The notes: generated by a model not told the origin, from the sequence alone. A DNA stretch of 64,000 nt from Enterobacter sp. BIGb0383 (GCF_003751845.1 NZ_RJKQ01000001.1:1-64000); one strand, 5' to 3'; shown: positions 42,741-52,350, counted from the first letter of the stretch. Program-made: numbers and translations.

Positions 42741-44624
42741 ATGGCTGTTATCAGGGATTACACTAAGTTAGCCAGTGACATCCTCCACGAAGTGGGAGGC
42801 GAAGAGAACATCAGTAACTTTACCCGCTGCGCAACACGTCTGCGTCTGGTGCTGCATAGCACGCCGGAGCAGGCAAAGAAGAATATCCAGAGCCTGCCCG
42901 GCGTTATCGCCGTTGTTGAGAGCGGCGGGCAGTTTCAGGTGGTGATCGGTACCCACGTGGCGGATGTCTTTAACGCCATGTCCGGGCTGGTCAAAGAGGA
43001 TAATAGCGGCTCGGCAAAGCAGCCTAAAACCCGCTGGCTGGATGCGGTGATCGCCACCATGTCTGCGGTGTTTGCGCCTATCGTCTATATCCTTGCCGCG
43101 GCGGGGATCCTGCAGGGGCTGCTGATTGTTGCCACACTGCTGATGCCCGAATTTAAAGCCAGCGGCACCTTTGCCGTGCTGAACTTTATGTCCTGGACGC
43201 CGTTCAGCTTCCTGCCGGTCTTTATCGCCGTGACCGCCGCCCGGCATTTTAAGTGTAATCCCTTTATTGCCATGCTCTGCTGCTGTGCGCTGATTAACCC
43301 GGAATGGGCGGTCATGGCCGGGAAAATTGCCGGTGGCGAGAGCGTTAACTTCCTGTTCTTCCCGCTGGCGGAAACGGTCTATACCTCTTCGGTACTGCCG
43401 CCGCTGTTCCTGGTCTGGGCGCTCTCCTGGCTGGAAAAGCGTGTAGAGAAGTGGATGCCGGACGTGGTCAGCGCGCTGTTTACGCCGCTTATCTGTTTCC
43501 TGGTGATCGTGCCTTTGACGCTGATTCTGATCGGGCCGCTGACCAACTGGGCGGCGATGGGCGTTGCCGGTGGCTACAACTTCTTGTTTGAAACCGCACC
43601 GGCGGTGGCTGCTGCGGTTATTGGCGGCGTCTGGCAGGTCTTCGTTATCTTTGGCGTGCACTGGGGGATCACCCCGGTGGTGATGGCCAACTACGACACC
43701 CAGGGATACGACTCCTTCCAGGCCTATCAGACCATCGCCGTTATCGGCCAGATGGCTGCCGTATTTGGTGTCTTCCTGAAAACCCGCAATAAGCAGTTAA
43801 AAGGTACCGCATTCTCCGCCGGTATCACGGCGATTTTTGGGATCACCGAACCGGCGATTTATGGCGTTACCCTGCGTTTCAAAAAGCCCTTTATTTGCGG
43901 CTGTATCGGCGGGGCAATCGGGGCCGTGGTCGCCAGCTTCTTCGGTTCACTCTACTACGCCTATGCGGCGCTGCCGGGTTTGTTTACCCTGGTGAACGCC
44001 ATCAGCCCTGAAGCCCCAATGTCCTTTATCGGGGAGCTGGTCGGAGCCGGTGTGGCTATCGTACTGACGATTGTCATGGTGCAGTTTGTTGGTTTTGACG
44101 ATCCGGTAGAAGAAGAAATGGCGACGGAAAGTGAATCCCGTCCGGCCCCTGTGGCAACGACCGCGACGGTGAGCGCCGTAGAAATGGCCAGCCCGCTGAA
44201 AGGCGAACTGATCCCGCTGGAAAGCGTGGCCGATGATGCCTTCTCCTCCGGAGCGCTTGGCGAGGGTATTGCCATCCGCCCGGATGATGGAAAAGTGTAT
44301 GCGCCCTGTGCGGCGCGCGTGGAGACGTTAATCGATTCACATCATGCGATTGGGTTAATGTGCGATAATGGCGTCGAGTTGCTTATCCATGTCGGTCTGA
44401 ACACGGTTAACCTGCAGGGTCAGTATTTTACCCCGCTGGTGAAAGAGGGCGATGTGGTTGCCGCCGGTACGCCGCTGCTGGAATTTGATAAAGCGCAGAT
44501 TGAGCGTGAAGGATACGATCTCACGACGCCTGTGCTGGTGGTCAACAGCGATGAGTATCGCCTCACCCGGCATCAGTCTGAGGGCGTGATTAGCGTGGGT
44601 CAGCCGTTGATGTCGCTGACCTGA
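42741..44624 (+). CDS. PTS beta-glucoside-type permease EIIBCA
   Basis: Imports and phosphorylates an aryl-beta-glucoside-type sugar at the inner membrane. 627 residues, the size of BglF: EIIB with the phosphorylated Cys30 (NFTRCATRLRL), EIIC with about ten membrane segments (110-460), and EIIA from about 480 with the active His in LLIHVGLNTVNL. No phospho-beta-glucosidase gene is beside it, so hydrolysis must be encoded elsewhere. Likely controlled by the two operators upstream and by the LacI protein downstream. Confidence 0.92.
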   Translation: MAVIRDYTKLASDILHEVGGEENISNFTRCATRLRLVLHSTPEQAKKNIQSLPGVIAVVESGGQFQVVIGTHVADVFNAMSGLVKEDNSGSAKQPKTRWLDAVIATMSAVFAPIVYILAAAGILQGLLIVATLLMPEFKASGTFAVLNFMSWTPFSFLPVFIAVTAARHFKCNPFIAMLCCCALINPEWAVMAGKIAGGESVNFLFFPLAETVYTSSVLPPLFLVWALSWLEKRVEKWMPDVVSALFTPLICFLVIVPLTLILIGPLTNWAAMGVAGGYNFLFETAPAVAAAVIGGVWQVFVIFGVHWGITPVVMANYDTQGYDSFQAYQTIAVIGQMAAVFGVFLKTRNKQLKGTAFSAGITAIFGITEPAIYGVTLRFKKPFICGCIGGAIGAVVASFFGSLYYAYAALPGLFTLVNAISPEAPMSFIGELVGAGVAIVLTIVMVQFVGFDDPVEEEMATESESRPAPVATTATVSAVEMASPLKGELIPLESVADDAFSSGALGEGIAIRPDDGKVYAPCAARVETLIDSHHAIGLMCDNGVELLIHVGLNTVNLQGQYFTPLVKEGDVVAAGTPLLEFDKAQIEREGYDLTTPVLVVNSDEYRLTRHQSEGVISVGQPLMSLT

Positions 44625-44651
44625 CGTAGCGCAAAAAGAGGGATCGGCCCG

Positions 44652-44673
44652 GCGGTGCAGAGAGTTGCACCGC
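44652..44673 (+). other. Intercistronic hairpin between PTS and regulator genes
   Basis: Perfect 8-bp arms GCGGTGCA and TGCACCGC around GAGAGT, with no T-run after it. It may protect or partially attenuate the mRNA between the permease and the regulator. Confidence 0.5.
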
Positions 44674-44777
44674 TGGTGGAGAAGGGCAACGCATTATTAA
44701 AGGTGATATTTCAGCGCCGGGCCGGAGACGTTACGCCGACAGCGCATTGTGTGAGCGAAGTTTGTCTGAGGAAAGGT

Positions 44778-45791
44778 ATGGTTACGATACTGGATGTCGC
44801 AAGGAAAGCCGGCGTCTCGAAAGCGACGGTATCCCGGGCGCTTAACGGCAAAGTGTTTGTCAGCGATGACGTTAAGACCCGAATATTCAAAGCCATCGAA
44901 GAGACCGGTTATCGGCCGAATTTACTGGCGCGGCAGCTGGCAACCAGCGCATCCCGTTCGGTGGGCCTTGTGATCACCAACGGGCTTTATAACGGACCTT
45001 TTTTCTCCAGCATGATCTATCAGGCCGCGACCTGTAGTGAAGTTCACAGCCGACAGCTGGTTCTGGCAGATGGCAAACACAGTGCGCAGGATGAACGCAA
45101 CGCGATCAACCTGCTGCTGGAGTTACGCTGCGAAGCGATAATGATTTACCCCAAATATCTCAGCGTCGATGAGCTGGATGATATCATCGACGCCTGCACG
45201 ACCCCGATTGTTGTGATCAACAGAGAACTTTGTCGCCACCGCGATCAGTCCGTATTTATCGATCATCGCAGCAGCAGTGAACTGATGATGAACTATTTGC
45301 TGGATCAGGGGCACAGGCGTATCGCCTTCGTCGCCGGTTCAGCGGGTTCACCCACCGGCAGCAGCCGTCTTCAGGGCTACTACGCCGCGCTTGAGCGTGC
45401 CGGTATCACCCCGGATCCAGCGCTTATCGTGACGGGAAGCTGGAGTACGGAAAGCGGCTATGACGCGGGCCGTGCGCTACTGGCCAGCGGACAGGCGTTT
45501 AGCTGTGTGCTGGCGGCCAATGATGATATGGCGATCGGTCTGGCAAAAGCGTTTCACGACGCCGGACTGCGCATCCCGGACGATATTTCTCTGGCAGGCT
45601 TCGATGATTCCGTTATCGGGAAATATTTCACCCCTGCGCTGACCACAATTCATATCCCCATGGATGACATTATTCGCGATGCCGTCAGACGAATACTTGC
45701 TCCTCAGGAAGAGACGCCGCTATCCACTCCTCGCCGTCATGAAGGGGCGCTGGTGATTCGGCAGTCGGTGAGGTCACGCGACACCGTCTGA
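44778..45791 (+). CDS. LacI-family transcriptional regulator (AscG-like)
   Basis: 337 residues from ATG 44778 (GAGGAAAGG upstream), which puts the helix-turn-helix at the normal N-terminal place (TILDVARKAGVSKATVSRALNGK). An earlier start would add about 40 residues without family match. The periplasmic-binding-protein-like sugar domain follows (LAANDDMAIGLAKAFHDAG near 250-270). It is the probable repressor of the permease upstream through the TGAAACCGGTTTCA sites. Same strand as the PTS gene. Confidence 0.92.
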   Translation: MVTILDVARKAGVSKATVSRALNGKVFVSDDVKTRIFKAIEETGYRPNLLARQLATSASRSVGLVITNGLYNGPFFSSMIYQAATCSEVHSRQLVLADGKHSAQDERNAINLLLELRCEAIMIYPKYLSVDELDDIIDACTTPIVVINRELCRHRDQSVFIDHRSSSELMMNYLLDQGHRRIAFVAGSAGSPTGSSRLQGYYAALERAGITPDPALIVTGSWSTESGYDAGRALLASGQAFSCVLAANDDMAIGLAKAFHDAGLRIPDDISLAGFDDSVIGKYFTPALTTIHIPMDDIIRDAVRRILAPQEETPLSTPRRHEGALVIRQSVRSRDTV

Positions 45792-45817
45792 GTGGCCTTG
45801 AGCACAGGGTCAGATGT

Positions 45818-46078
45818 ATGCAGGACAACAGAACGCATTTCGTGGTGGGATGGCTGGCGACGGTCGCCTGTTGCGTGATGTATATCTCTTATATTCCGCT
45901 GATTATGGATAATTTACACGGTCTGAAAACCAACCCGCTCCAGCCGCTGGCCGCGGCCATTAACTGTATTTTGTGGGTGAGCTATGGACTGCTCAGCGAA
46001 AAGAAAAACTGGCCGATTGTGATTGCCAATTCGCCGGGCATTCTTTTGGGGTTGATTACCTTTGGGACCGGGCTTTAA
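45818..46078 (+). CDS. SemiSWEET-like PQ-loop sugar transporter
   Basis: 86 residues, three membrane helices (about 10-30, 40-60, 65-84) with PL motifs at helix ends (YIPLIMDNL, NPLQPLAAAINCILWVSYGLL), as in bacterial SemiSWEET proteins, which work as dimers. It starts 26 bases after the LacI gene and may belong to the same sugar operon. Confidence 0.85.
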   Translation: MQDNRTHFVVGWLATVACCVMYISYIPLIMDNLHGLKTNPLQPLAAAINCILWVSYGLLSEKKNWPIVIANSPGILLGLITFGTGL

Positions 46079-46091
46079 TCGCACTAACCGA

Positions 46092-46120
46092 AACGGCGTG
46101 GGTTTCCCCACGCCGTTCTG
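46092..46120. terminator. Bidirectional terminator between SemiSWEET and dgcP
   Basis: Hairpin with arms AACGGCGTGGG and CCCACGCCGTT, between convergent genes. T-richness after it is modest on both sides. Confidence 0.75.
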
Positions 46121-46122
46121 TA

Positions 46123-47154
46123 CTATTCGATATGTGAAAGCGGCACCTTCTGCTTCGTCTTTTTCACCTGATACATCGCCGTGTCAGCGGCGCTAAGCGC
46201 GCTGTCGGTATCGATATTCTGCGGGTCGACTTCAATGACGCCGATGCTGGCACCGGGATAGTAGATCCTGCTGGTCCCGAGGCGGTACTCACCCTGAATT
46301 TGCCGATCCAGGCCGAATGCCAGCGTGTCCACTCGATCGGAATGGGGTCGGTTATCCAGGCTGTCGCCGAGCGCAGCCAGCAGAAACTCATCTCCGCCAA
46401 GGCGGGCGACAATATCATCGCTGCCCCGTTGCGAGGTCAGGCGCTGGCCTATCTGCTGTAAAAAACTGTCCCCGGCCTGGTGTCCATAGTGGTCGTTAAT
46501 AACCTTAAAGTTATCAAGATCGATATAGGCAATGATCACGCTGCGGTTCAGGTGGCGCGCCAGCGAGAAGAGGGTGGGCAGGTTTTCAAACAGCGACCGG
46601 CGATTCGGCAGGCCGGTCAGGGCATCGGTATAGGAGTGGGAGATCAGCGCCGCGTTGGCTTCCCGCAGCTGCGTTACCAGGGATTCGCGCTGAATATACT
46701 GCTCAATCAGCCCGGCAAACAGCTGAAGAACATGTTCGCCGCGCAGGCTGACTTCATGTTCATCCGTGCTGGCGGCGCAAAGGGTGCCGTACAGGGAGCC
46801 GTCGGCCAGCCGAACCGGCGTACTCAGGTAGGTTGTAATACCGAGATCCTGTGCAGCATCGCAATCACCCCAGCGATCCGCAACCTGACTGCTGTAAAAG
46901 CACTCTTCATCGATTGCCCGTTTGCACAGGGTGTTATCCCAGGGGACCGATAAGCCCTCGGGGATCTCCATTTCTTTGCTGTTGCGGGCGTAGAGGATAT
47001 GCTGCAGCCGGGCCTCGGTATCCACCCTTGTCAGGTAGGTTGATTCCATTTCAGTGACCAGCTCCAGCATTTCCAGAAGCTGACGCACCAGTCCTTCCAG
47101 AGACTGCTCCGTGGCAAGCGTTTGTGATACACGAGCGAGGATGATATCTGACAT
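46123..47154 (-). CDS. dgcP: Diguanylate cyclase DgcP (YeaP)
   Basis: Makes cyclic di-GMP; in E. coli DgcP locates to cell poles. 343 residues from ATG 47154, matching the E. coli start MSD-IIARVSQ. N-terminal GAF domain (about 20-165, LQHILYARNSKEMEIPEG, LYGTLCAASTDEH), then GGDEF (about 175-335) with RLGGDEFLLA intact and TDALTGLPNRRSLFENL. A longer frame to 47,223 adds a stretch without family match. Confidence 0.95.
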   Translation of the reverse strand: MSDIILARVSQTLATEQSLEGLVRQLLEMLELVTEMESTYLTRVDTEARLQHILYARNSKEMEIPEGLSVPWDNTLCKRAIDEECFYSSQVADRWGDCDAAQDLGITTYLSTPVRLADGSLYGTLCAASTDEHEVSLRGEHVLQLFAGLIEQYIQRESLVTQLREANAALISHSYTDALTGLPNRRSLFENLPTLFSLARHLNRSVIIAYIDLDNFKVINDHYGHQAGDSFLQQIGQRLTSQRGSDDIVARLGGDEFLLAALGDSLDNRPHSDRVDTLAFGLDRQIQGEYRLGTSRIYYPGASIGVIEVDPQNIDTDSALSAADTAMYQVKKTKQKVPLSHIE

Positions 47155-47290
47155 TACACGGTTTACTCCCGTGCGCAGAGCAAAAACCGCGCACGCTATG
47201 CTGAAATTTTCGACGACCAGCACAGTGTAAACTATGTATGTGGAAAATTTAATACATCCTGTATCTTCCCCCTAAAATCAGGGGCGGACA

Positions 47291-47400
47291 AAAAAAAGCC
47301 CCGTATGGGGATACGGGGCAAAACTCAATGAATATGGAATGATATGTTCATCTTTATGCGTGAACGTGGCTAACCTTACACGAACAATATGCAGTTAAGA
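47291..47400 (-). ncRNA. Candidate small RNA with orphan intrinsic terminator
   Basis: On the minus strand the arms GCCCCGTATCC and GGATACGGGGC-type stem (about 47,298-47,319) are followed by seven or more T residues, a strong terminator. No leftward gene lies upstream of it: the flanking genes are dgcP (starts further left) and yoaF (opposite strand). A short leftward transcript starting near 47,380-47,400 is the simplest explanation. The 5' end is a guess. Confidence 0.4.
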
Positions 47401-47443
47401 TGGAGATATCATGATGTTTGCAAATGACGCAAAGGAGAAAACG

Positions 47444-47689
47444 ATGAAGATCTTATGGATAGCTGTGCCGCTGCTGGTGGCAGGATGCTCCGCGCCAGCC
47501 GAGCAAAAGCCGCTTCCCGCTCAGGTCGGGATGGCAAACCCTGCCGCCGTCTATTGCCTGGAGCGCCACGGTGAACGTTTCCCGGTGCAGACCCCACAGG
47601 GCGTACGCACGGAATGTAAGCTACCGGGCGGAGAGACGATTGAAGAGTGGGATCTCTACCGTCGAGACCATGTGCGCAGCGGGCAGTGA
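47444..47689 (+). CDS. yoaF: DUF333 lipoprotein YoaF
   Basis: 81 residues from ATG 47444, with GGAG upstream and a correct lipoprotein signal (WIAVPLLVAGC). The DUF333 domain follows (MANPAAVYCLERHGE, CKLPGGETIEEWDLYRRD). Synteny with dgcP as in E. coli. Outer-membrane lipoprotein of unknown function. Confidence 0.92.
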   Translation: MKILWIAVPLLVAGCSAPAEQKPLPAQVGMANPAAVYCLERHGERFPVQTPQGVRTECKLPGGETIEEWDLYRRDHVRSGQ

Positions 47690-47764
47690 CAGAGCGGGCT
47701 GAACCAGGATACACTTCTCTCCAGGAATAATCTTAAACATTAAGTGACTCACGGGTAGAGAAGT

Positions 47765-48070
47765 ATGTTTCAGCTAACGCCAGGCACCGTGGCGATGATT
47801 ATTGGTGCACGTACCGCCGCCGGGCGGGCCAATATTGGTAAATCCGTCGAGCTGTTTGCGCTATGCCACCCCGGCGATCGCTTTATCAATCCGGTCAACG
47901 GCGTGATGACGGAACTGCCTCGGGACGCGCTGCGCTCTCTGTGGCTGGTTACCGGTGATGTCAGCGCGCCAGGCTGCCAGCACGGCTTTGCCTTTGTGCG
48001 TCCTGAACACCTGATGCCCCTGATGCCGGATACCCAGCCCGAGCAGCACGACGCGCTACAGTTCAGCTAA
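47765..48070 (+). CDS. Conserved hypothetical protein
   Basis: 101 residues, soluble, with no membrane segment or signal. The segment AMIIGARTAAGRANIGKSVEL and the later PGDRFINPVNGVM look like a compact beta-rich fold. I do not recognise a function. Its 3' end overlaps the convergent yeaO gene by 15 bases. Confidence 0.6.
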   Translation: MFQLTPGTVAMIIGARTAAGRANIGKSVELFALCHPGDRFINPVNGVMTELPRDALRSLWLVTGDVSAPGCQHGFAFVRPEHLMPLMPDTQPEQHDALQFS

Positions 48071-48400
48071 CCACTTTGCCAGCACCAGAGCATGGTTTTG
48101 CCCGGTGTCTTTCGCGGCATAGAGCAGCGTGACGGTTTTTCCGTCGGCAAGGGCCGCCAGCCGCTTGCCTTCGTCACGCTGTTTATTCAGTTCGTCTCTG
48201 TAGGCTTTGCTGAAGCTGTCAAAATCAATGACTTCGCCGTGAAATGCCTTGCGCAGTTCGGTTGAAGGCGCCAGCAGTTTGCACCACTCGTCAGGCTTTA
48301 GCTCTTCCTTCTTCACGCCGCGTGGCCACAGCCGGTCAACCAGGACCCGATAACCATCCTGCTTATTCTGCGCGTCATAGACGCGTTTACACTGGATCAT
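48056..48400 (-). CDS. yeaO: DUF488 protein YeaO
   Basis: 114 residues, the size and synteny of E. coli YeaO. DUF488 signature VYDAQNKQDGYRVLVDRLWPRGVKK near residues 7-30 and VTLLYAAKD near 93-101. Function unknown. It overlaps the upstream DUF523 gene by 14 bases, so the two are an operon. Confidence 0.92.
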   Translation of the reverse strand: MIQCKRVYDAQNKQDGYRVLVDRLWPRGVKKEELKPDEWCKLLAPSTELRKAFHGEVIDFDSFSKAYRDELNKQRDEGKRLAALADGKTVTLLYAAKDTGQNHALVLAKWLAEL

Positions 48401-48896
48401 TCATCTTCTCCTTTTCGTTTACCCACAGAATCAGTTCGTCGATCTGCTCGCCGGAAAAGACCCTGATGCCATGCTGACGCAGCAGCGCGGCGGCCACGCC
48501 GTCTCCGGGTTTTTTCGCGCCCTGAAAAAGTCCATTGTAGATGGTGCGACTGCCGCAGGTGGGGCTGCCGTCGGTCAGCAGCGCGGCTTCGCATCCGGCC
48601 GAGCGGGCGGCATCCAGCGCCAGCCAGGCGGCCAGCTGGTAATGGGCGGTCACATCCCGGCCATCGCTCTCGACAATTTTCGCCCGATCCGCCATGACGT
48701 CGTTTCCTTCACCCCCGACGATCTCCGCCGGAAGGCGAGGAACCGGCAAACCCGCAGCCAGCTCCGGGCAGTGAACCACCAGTCGGCCCTCTTCCTGCCA
48801 GCGGGAGAGGGTGTGCTGGACCTCGTCTTTATGGCTGCCGTTATAGCGAACCTTAAACCCCATCAGGCAGGCGCTGACCAGAATTTTTGTTTTCAT
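48387..48896 (-). CDS. DUF523 protein
   Basis: 169 residues from ATG 48896, giving the DUF523 opening ILVSACLMGFKVRYNG. Later GSPTCGSRTIYNGLF (about 114-128) is a family hallmark with paired cysteines that may bind metal. A longer frame to 48,971 adds unrelated sequence. Function unknown. Coupled to yeaO. Confidence 0.88.
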   Translation of the reverse strand: MKTKILVSACLMGFKVRYNGSHKDEVQHTLSRWQEEGRLVVHCPELAAGLPVPRLPAEIVGGEGNDVMADRAKIVESDGRDVTAHYQLAAWLALDAARSAGCEAALLTDGSPTCGSRTIYNGLFQGAKKPGDGVAAALLRQHGIRVFSGEQIDELILWVNEKEKMNDPV

Positions 48897-49080
48897 TTTC
48901 ACTTCGTTATGGGATCCCGGCGCTATCAAATGAGTGATGCTATGCTGACAATATCGCAATGGGGCGTACAACGTACTTTTTATCTGCCCACTGAAATTAA
49001 TGTATTGTCATGAGGCGGACAGATCGTTAGTGTGAGGCTCCTTATGCTGTCTGACAATTGCCACACATAAGGTTATCTCA

Positions 49081-49788
49081 ATGGAAATTACCCCGGTCAA
49101 AGAGACATTACGCATTGCTTTAGTTGGCGATTATAACGCGGACGTGCTGGCCCACCAGGCTATTCCGTTAGCGATTGACGACGCTGCGGCCGTGCTCGAA
49201 CGCGTGGCCGATTATGACTGGCTGGCGACCAGCGAAATTGCGAGCGCGGACGACTTAATTGGCTACGATGCTATCTGGGTCGTCCCCGCCAGCCCCTATC
49301 AGAATGCTGCCGGTGCCTTTATTGCGATTCGCTACGCGCGCGAGAACGGTATCCCGTTCCTCGGTACCTGCGGTGGTTTTCAGCACGCCATTATTGAATA
49401 TGCGCGCCATGTGATGGGCTGGGCCGATGCCGCCCACGCCGAGACCGACCACGTTGGGCGGATGGTGATTGCGCCACTGACCTGTTCGCTGGTGGAAAAA
49501 ACCGACACCATTGAACTGCGGGCCAATACCCTGATTGCCCGGGCCTACGGCCGGGAGACTATCGAAGAGGGGTATCACTGCAACTACGGTATCGCGCCGG
49601 ACTTCGCTCTTGAGCTGGAAAACAGCGATATGCGCGTCAGCGGCTGGGATGCGGAAGGCGAGATCCGGGCGGTAGAGCTGGCCAACCACCCGTTCTTTGT
49701 GGCGACGCTGTTCCAGCATGAGCGTGGCGCGCTGGAAGGACGTCCGGTGCCGCTGGTACAGGCGATGCTGCGCGCGGCCTGCGACTAA
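49081..49788 (+). CDS. Class I glutamine-amidotransferase-like protein
   Basis: 235 residues. The nucleophile elbow is FLGTCGGFQHA with Cys97, and the C-terminal NHPFFVATLFQHE (about 200-212) supplies His and Glu, completing a Cys-His-Glu triad. It resembles the glutaminase domain of CTP synthase but stands alone without a synthase domain. Substrate unknown. It is not part of the usual E. coli order here. Confidence 0.82.
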   Translation: MEITPVKETLRIALVGDYNADVLAHQAIPLAIDDAAAVLERVADYDWLATSEIASADDLIGYDAIWVVPASPYQNAAGAFIAIRYARENGIPFLGTCGGFQHAIIEYARHVMGWADAAHAETDHVGRMVIAPLTCSLVEKTDTIELRANTLIARAYGRETIEEGYHCNYGIAPDFALELENSDMRVSGWDAEGEIRAVELANHPFFVATLFQHERGALEGRPVPLVQAMLRAACD

Positions 49789-49827
49789 ACGGCGTTCACT
49801 CTGCGGGCTCGTGCGCCCGCAGAATCC

Positions 49828-51015
49828 TTACTCCTCACCGATTTCCTGTTCCCGACCGGCGCAAAAACCGAACCCGGCCATTGCCGTCGCCAGCAGCGCG
49901 CAGGCGATAAGCGGCCAGTGCCAGTCCCCGCTGATATCGTGAATTTTCCCCATCAGCGGCGGGCCAAAGGCGGCCAGCAAATACCCCACCGATTGCGACA
50001 TTCCCGAAAGCGCCGCCGCCATATGCGCGCTGCTTGCCCGCAGGCCGATAAACGTCAGGCCGAGGATCATCGTGCCGCCCGAGCCGAAACCAAACATCAG
50101 CGTCCACAGCACGGCCTGTCCCGGCATGAGCCAGAGTCCGGCGGCACCGACGGCGCACATCATGGCAACCAGCACTGCAATTCCGCGCTGGTCGCGCAGG
50201 CGGGTGAGGATCAGCGGAACAAGCAATCCAGGTGCTGCCGTTGCCAGCTGCAGTAAGCCATGCAGCGACCCGGCCTGGGCTTCGCCGTAGCCGTTGGCGC
50301 TCAGCATCGACGGAAGCCAGCCGATGATGATGTAGTAAATCAGCGAGTTGATCCCCAGAAACAGCGTGACCTGCCAGGCCAGCAGTGAACGCCAGATCCC
50401 ACGATTTTGCAGGCTCTTCGCGCTGGTAACCTGCGCGGCGGTGCGCTGGCGAAGCTGGGGGATCCACAGCAGCAGGGCCAGCAGCGGAAAGGCCATCAGC
50501 ATCAGCAGCGCACCCTGCCAGCCAGCACCCGTCGTTGCCAGAGGCACAACAAGCGCTGAACCCGCGGCGGCGGCGGCACCCATCGTCAGGGAATAGGCAC
50601 CGGTCATGCGCGCGATATGCCCGGCAAAGTCGCGCTTAATCAGTCCCGGCAGCAGGACATTCCCGAGAGCAATGCCGCAGCCAATAATGGCCGTACCGAT
50701 AAACAGCAGGGCCGGAGAAGGCAGCGACCGTACGGCAATACCGGCGCAGATCAGCAGCATGGCGACAAACAGACTGCGCTCCATGCCGAACCGACGGGCG
50801 ACGCCCGCGGCCAGCGGGGAGATCAGGCCAAACGCCAGCAGCGGCAGCGTGGTCAGCAGGCCGGTCTTGGCGGTGGTCAGGCCGTAATCCGCCCGAATCA
50901 TATCAAGCAGCGGTGCTGCGCCGGTAAAGGTGACTCGCAATGTCGTGGCTATCAGCAAAATACCGGCGATAAGCCACAGGGCTTTGCGTCCGGCAGAAGG
51001 GGTGATGACGGTCAT
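49828..51015 (-). CDS. nimT: MFS exporter NimT (YeaN)
   Basis: 395 residues from ATG 51015, about twelve membrane helices of the CynX/NimT MFS branch. E. coli NimT exports 2-nitroimidazole. The divergent AraC regulator nimR next to it (99 bases between starts) supports the assignment. Confidence 0.88.
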   Translation of the reverse strand: MTVITPSAGRKALWLIAGILLIATTLRVTFTGAAPLLDMIRADYGLTTAKTGLLTTLPLLAFGLISPLAAGVARRFGMERSLFVAMLLICAGIAVRSLPSPALLFIGTAIIGCGIALGNVLLPGLIKRDFAGHIARMTGAYSLTMGAAAAAGSALVVPLATTGAGWQGALLMLMAFPLLALLLWIPQLRQRTAAQVTSAKSLQNRGIWRSLLAWQVTLFLGINSLIYYIIIGWLPSMLSANGYGEAQAGSLHGLLQLATAAPGLLVPLILTRLRDQRGIAVLVAMMCAVGAAGLWLMPGQAVLWTLMFGFGSGGTMILGLTFIGLRASSAHMAAALSGMSQSVGYLLAAFGPPLMGKIHDISGDWHWPLIACALLATAMAGFGFCAGREQEIGEE

Positions 51016-51114
51016 GGTTTTCTCTTTAGCCAAAATGTGGCGACACGATAGCGGTTTTGCCCTCGAATTGAATCAAGCTAAAATGACAGATTATCGCTAA
51101 TATCGGACAACTTA

Positions 51115-51903
51115 ATGCACGGACTCGGACTGGACGGCTACGATCCTGACCTGGAGCAGGATCCTGCCGTCGCTTTTCATATTCAGGTCGTCGAAGACGA
51201 ACAGCATATTCCGCGACATCAGCACCGCAAAGGGCAGCTGATCCTGGCGCTGCACGGCGCGATTACCTGCGAGGTGGAAAACGCCCTGTGGATGGTGCCG
51301 CCGCACTATGCGGTCTGGGTTCCCGGGCAGCTGCCGCACAGCAATCGGGCAACGCCGAGCGCGCAGCTCTGCTTTCTGTTTATCGAACCGGGCGCGGCTT
51401 CGCTGCCGGACTACTGCTGCACGCTGAAGATCTCGCCGCTGGTACGGGAGCTGATCCTGACCCTGGCGGCGCGTTCTTCTGCACGACGTCAGGATGCGGC
51501 GACCGGGCGACTGGTTCAGGTCCTCTTTGATGAGCTGCCGCGTTCGGCACAGCAGCAGCTACAGCTTCCGGTCTCCGGTCATCCCAAAATTCGTCAGATG
51601 GTCGATACCATGGCCGCAGAGCCTGCCCGCTGGCAAACGCTGGCCCAGTGGGCGCAGGCGTTTGCCATGAGCGAGCGCAATCTTGCCCGGCTGGTGGTGC
51701 GGGAAACGGGGCTCAGTTTTCGCCGCTGGCGGCACCAGCTCCAGCTGATCCTCTCGCTACAGATGCTGATTGCCGGACAGTCGGTACAACAGACGGCGCA
51801 GGCCCTGGGATACGACTCCACCACCGCCTTTATTACCATGTTTAAAAAAGGGCTGGGCCAGACGCCAGGGCGCTATCTGGCCGGCCTTGAGAGCGTCAGC
51901 TAA
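51115..51903 (+). CDS. nimR: AraC-family regulator NimR (YeaM)
   Basis: 262 residues: N-terminal cupin-like part (HQHRKGQLILALHGAITCEVE, about 37-57) and C-terminal AraC DNA-binding domain (AMSERNLARLVVRETGLSFRRWRHQLQ, about 183-209; ALGYDSTTAFITMFKKGLGQTPGRY). In E. coli it represses itself and nimT, which fits the divergent layout. Confidence 0.9.
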   Translation: MHGLGLDGYDPDLEQDPAVAFHIQVVEDEQHIPRHQHRKGQLILALHGAITCEVENALWMVPPHYAVWVPGQLPHSNRATPSAQLCFLFIEPGAASLPDYCCTLKISPLVRELILTLAARSSARRQDAATGRLVQVLFDELPRSAQQQLQLPVSGHPKIRQMVDTMAAEPARWQTLAQWAQAFAMSERNLARLVVRETGLSFRRWRHQLQLILSLQMLIAGQSVQQTAQALGYDSTTAFITMFKKGLGQTPGRYLAGLESVS

Positions 51904-52350
51904 TTACTGTTTCCCGAGCATCAGAGACAGTATCCCGGCGGCAATCAGCGGCCCGACCGGGATCCCACGGAACAGCGCCACGCCCAGCACGGTGCCGACC
52001 AGCAAACCGGCGACCAGAGACGGCTGGGTGGTCATCAACGTCACGCCGCGTCCGCCGAGCCAGGAGACAAAAATGCCTACGGCAATCGCCACCAGGGATT
52101 TCCAGTTAGTAAAGGAGTGGATGAGCGTCGAGGCGGGAAGGGTGCCGCTGGCAATCGGGGCCAGCACGCCGATGGTCAGGATAATAATCCCGATCGTCAG
52201 GCCCTGTTTTTCCACCCACGGGAAAAACTGGTTCAGCGGCGTCACGCGAATAATAATAAGTACCAGAACAGAGACGGCGACGGTGGTGTTGTGACTGATA
52301 AAACCGAGTGCGGCCAGCCCCAGTAAAATAAGCAGGGTTGTGTCGAACAT
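51904..52350 (-). CDS. yeaL: DUF441 membrane protein YeaL
   Basis: 148 residues from ATG 52350, the E. coli length. Four to five membrane helices; family segments [21 protein letters not shown] and [28 protein letters not shown]. Function unknown. Convergent with nimR, whose stop it abuts. Confidence 0.92.
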   Translation of the reverse strand: MFDTTLLILLGLAALGFISHNTTVAVSVLVLIIIRVTPLNQFFPWVEKQGLTIGIIILTIGVLAPIASGTLPASTLIHSFTNWKSLVAIAVGIFVSWLGGRGVTLMTTQPSLVAGLLVGTVLGVALFRGIPVGPLIAAGILSLMLGKQ

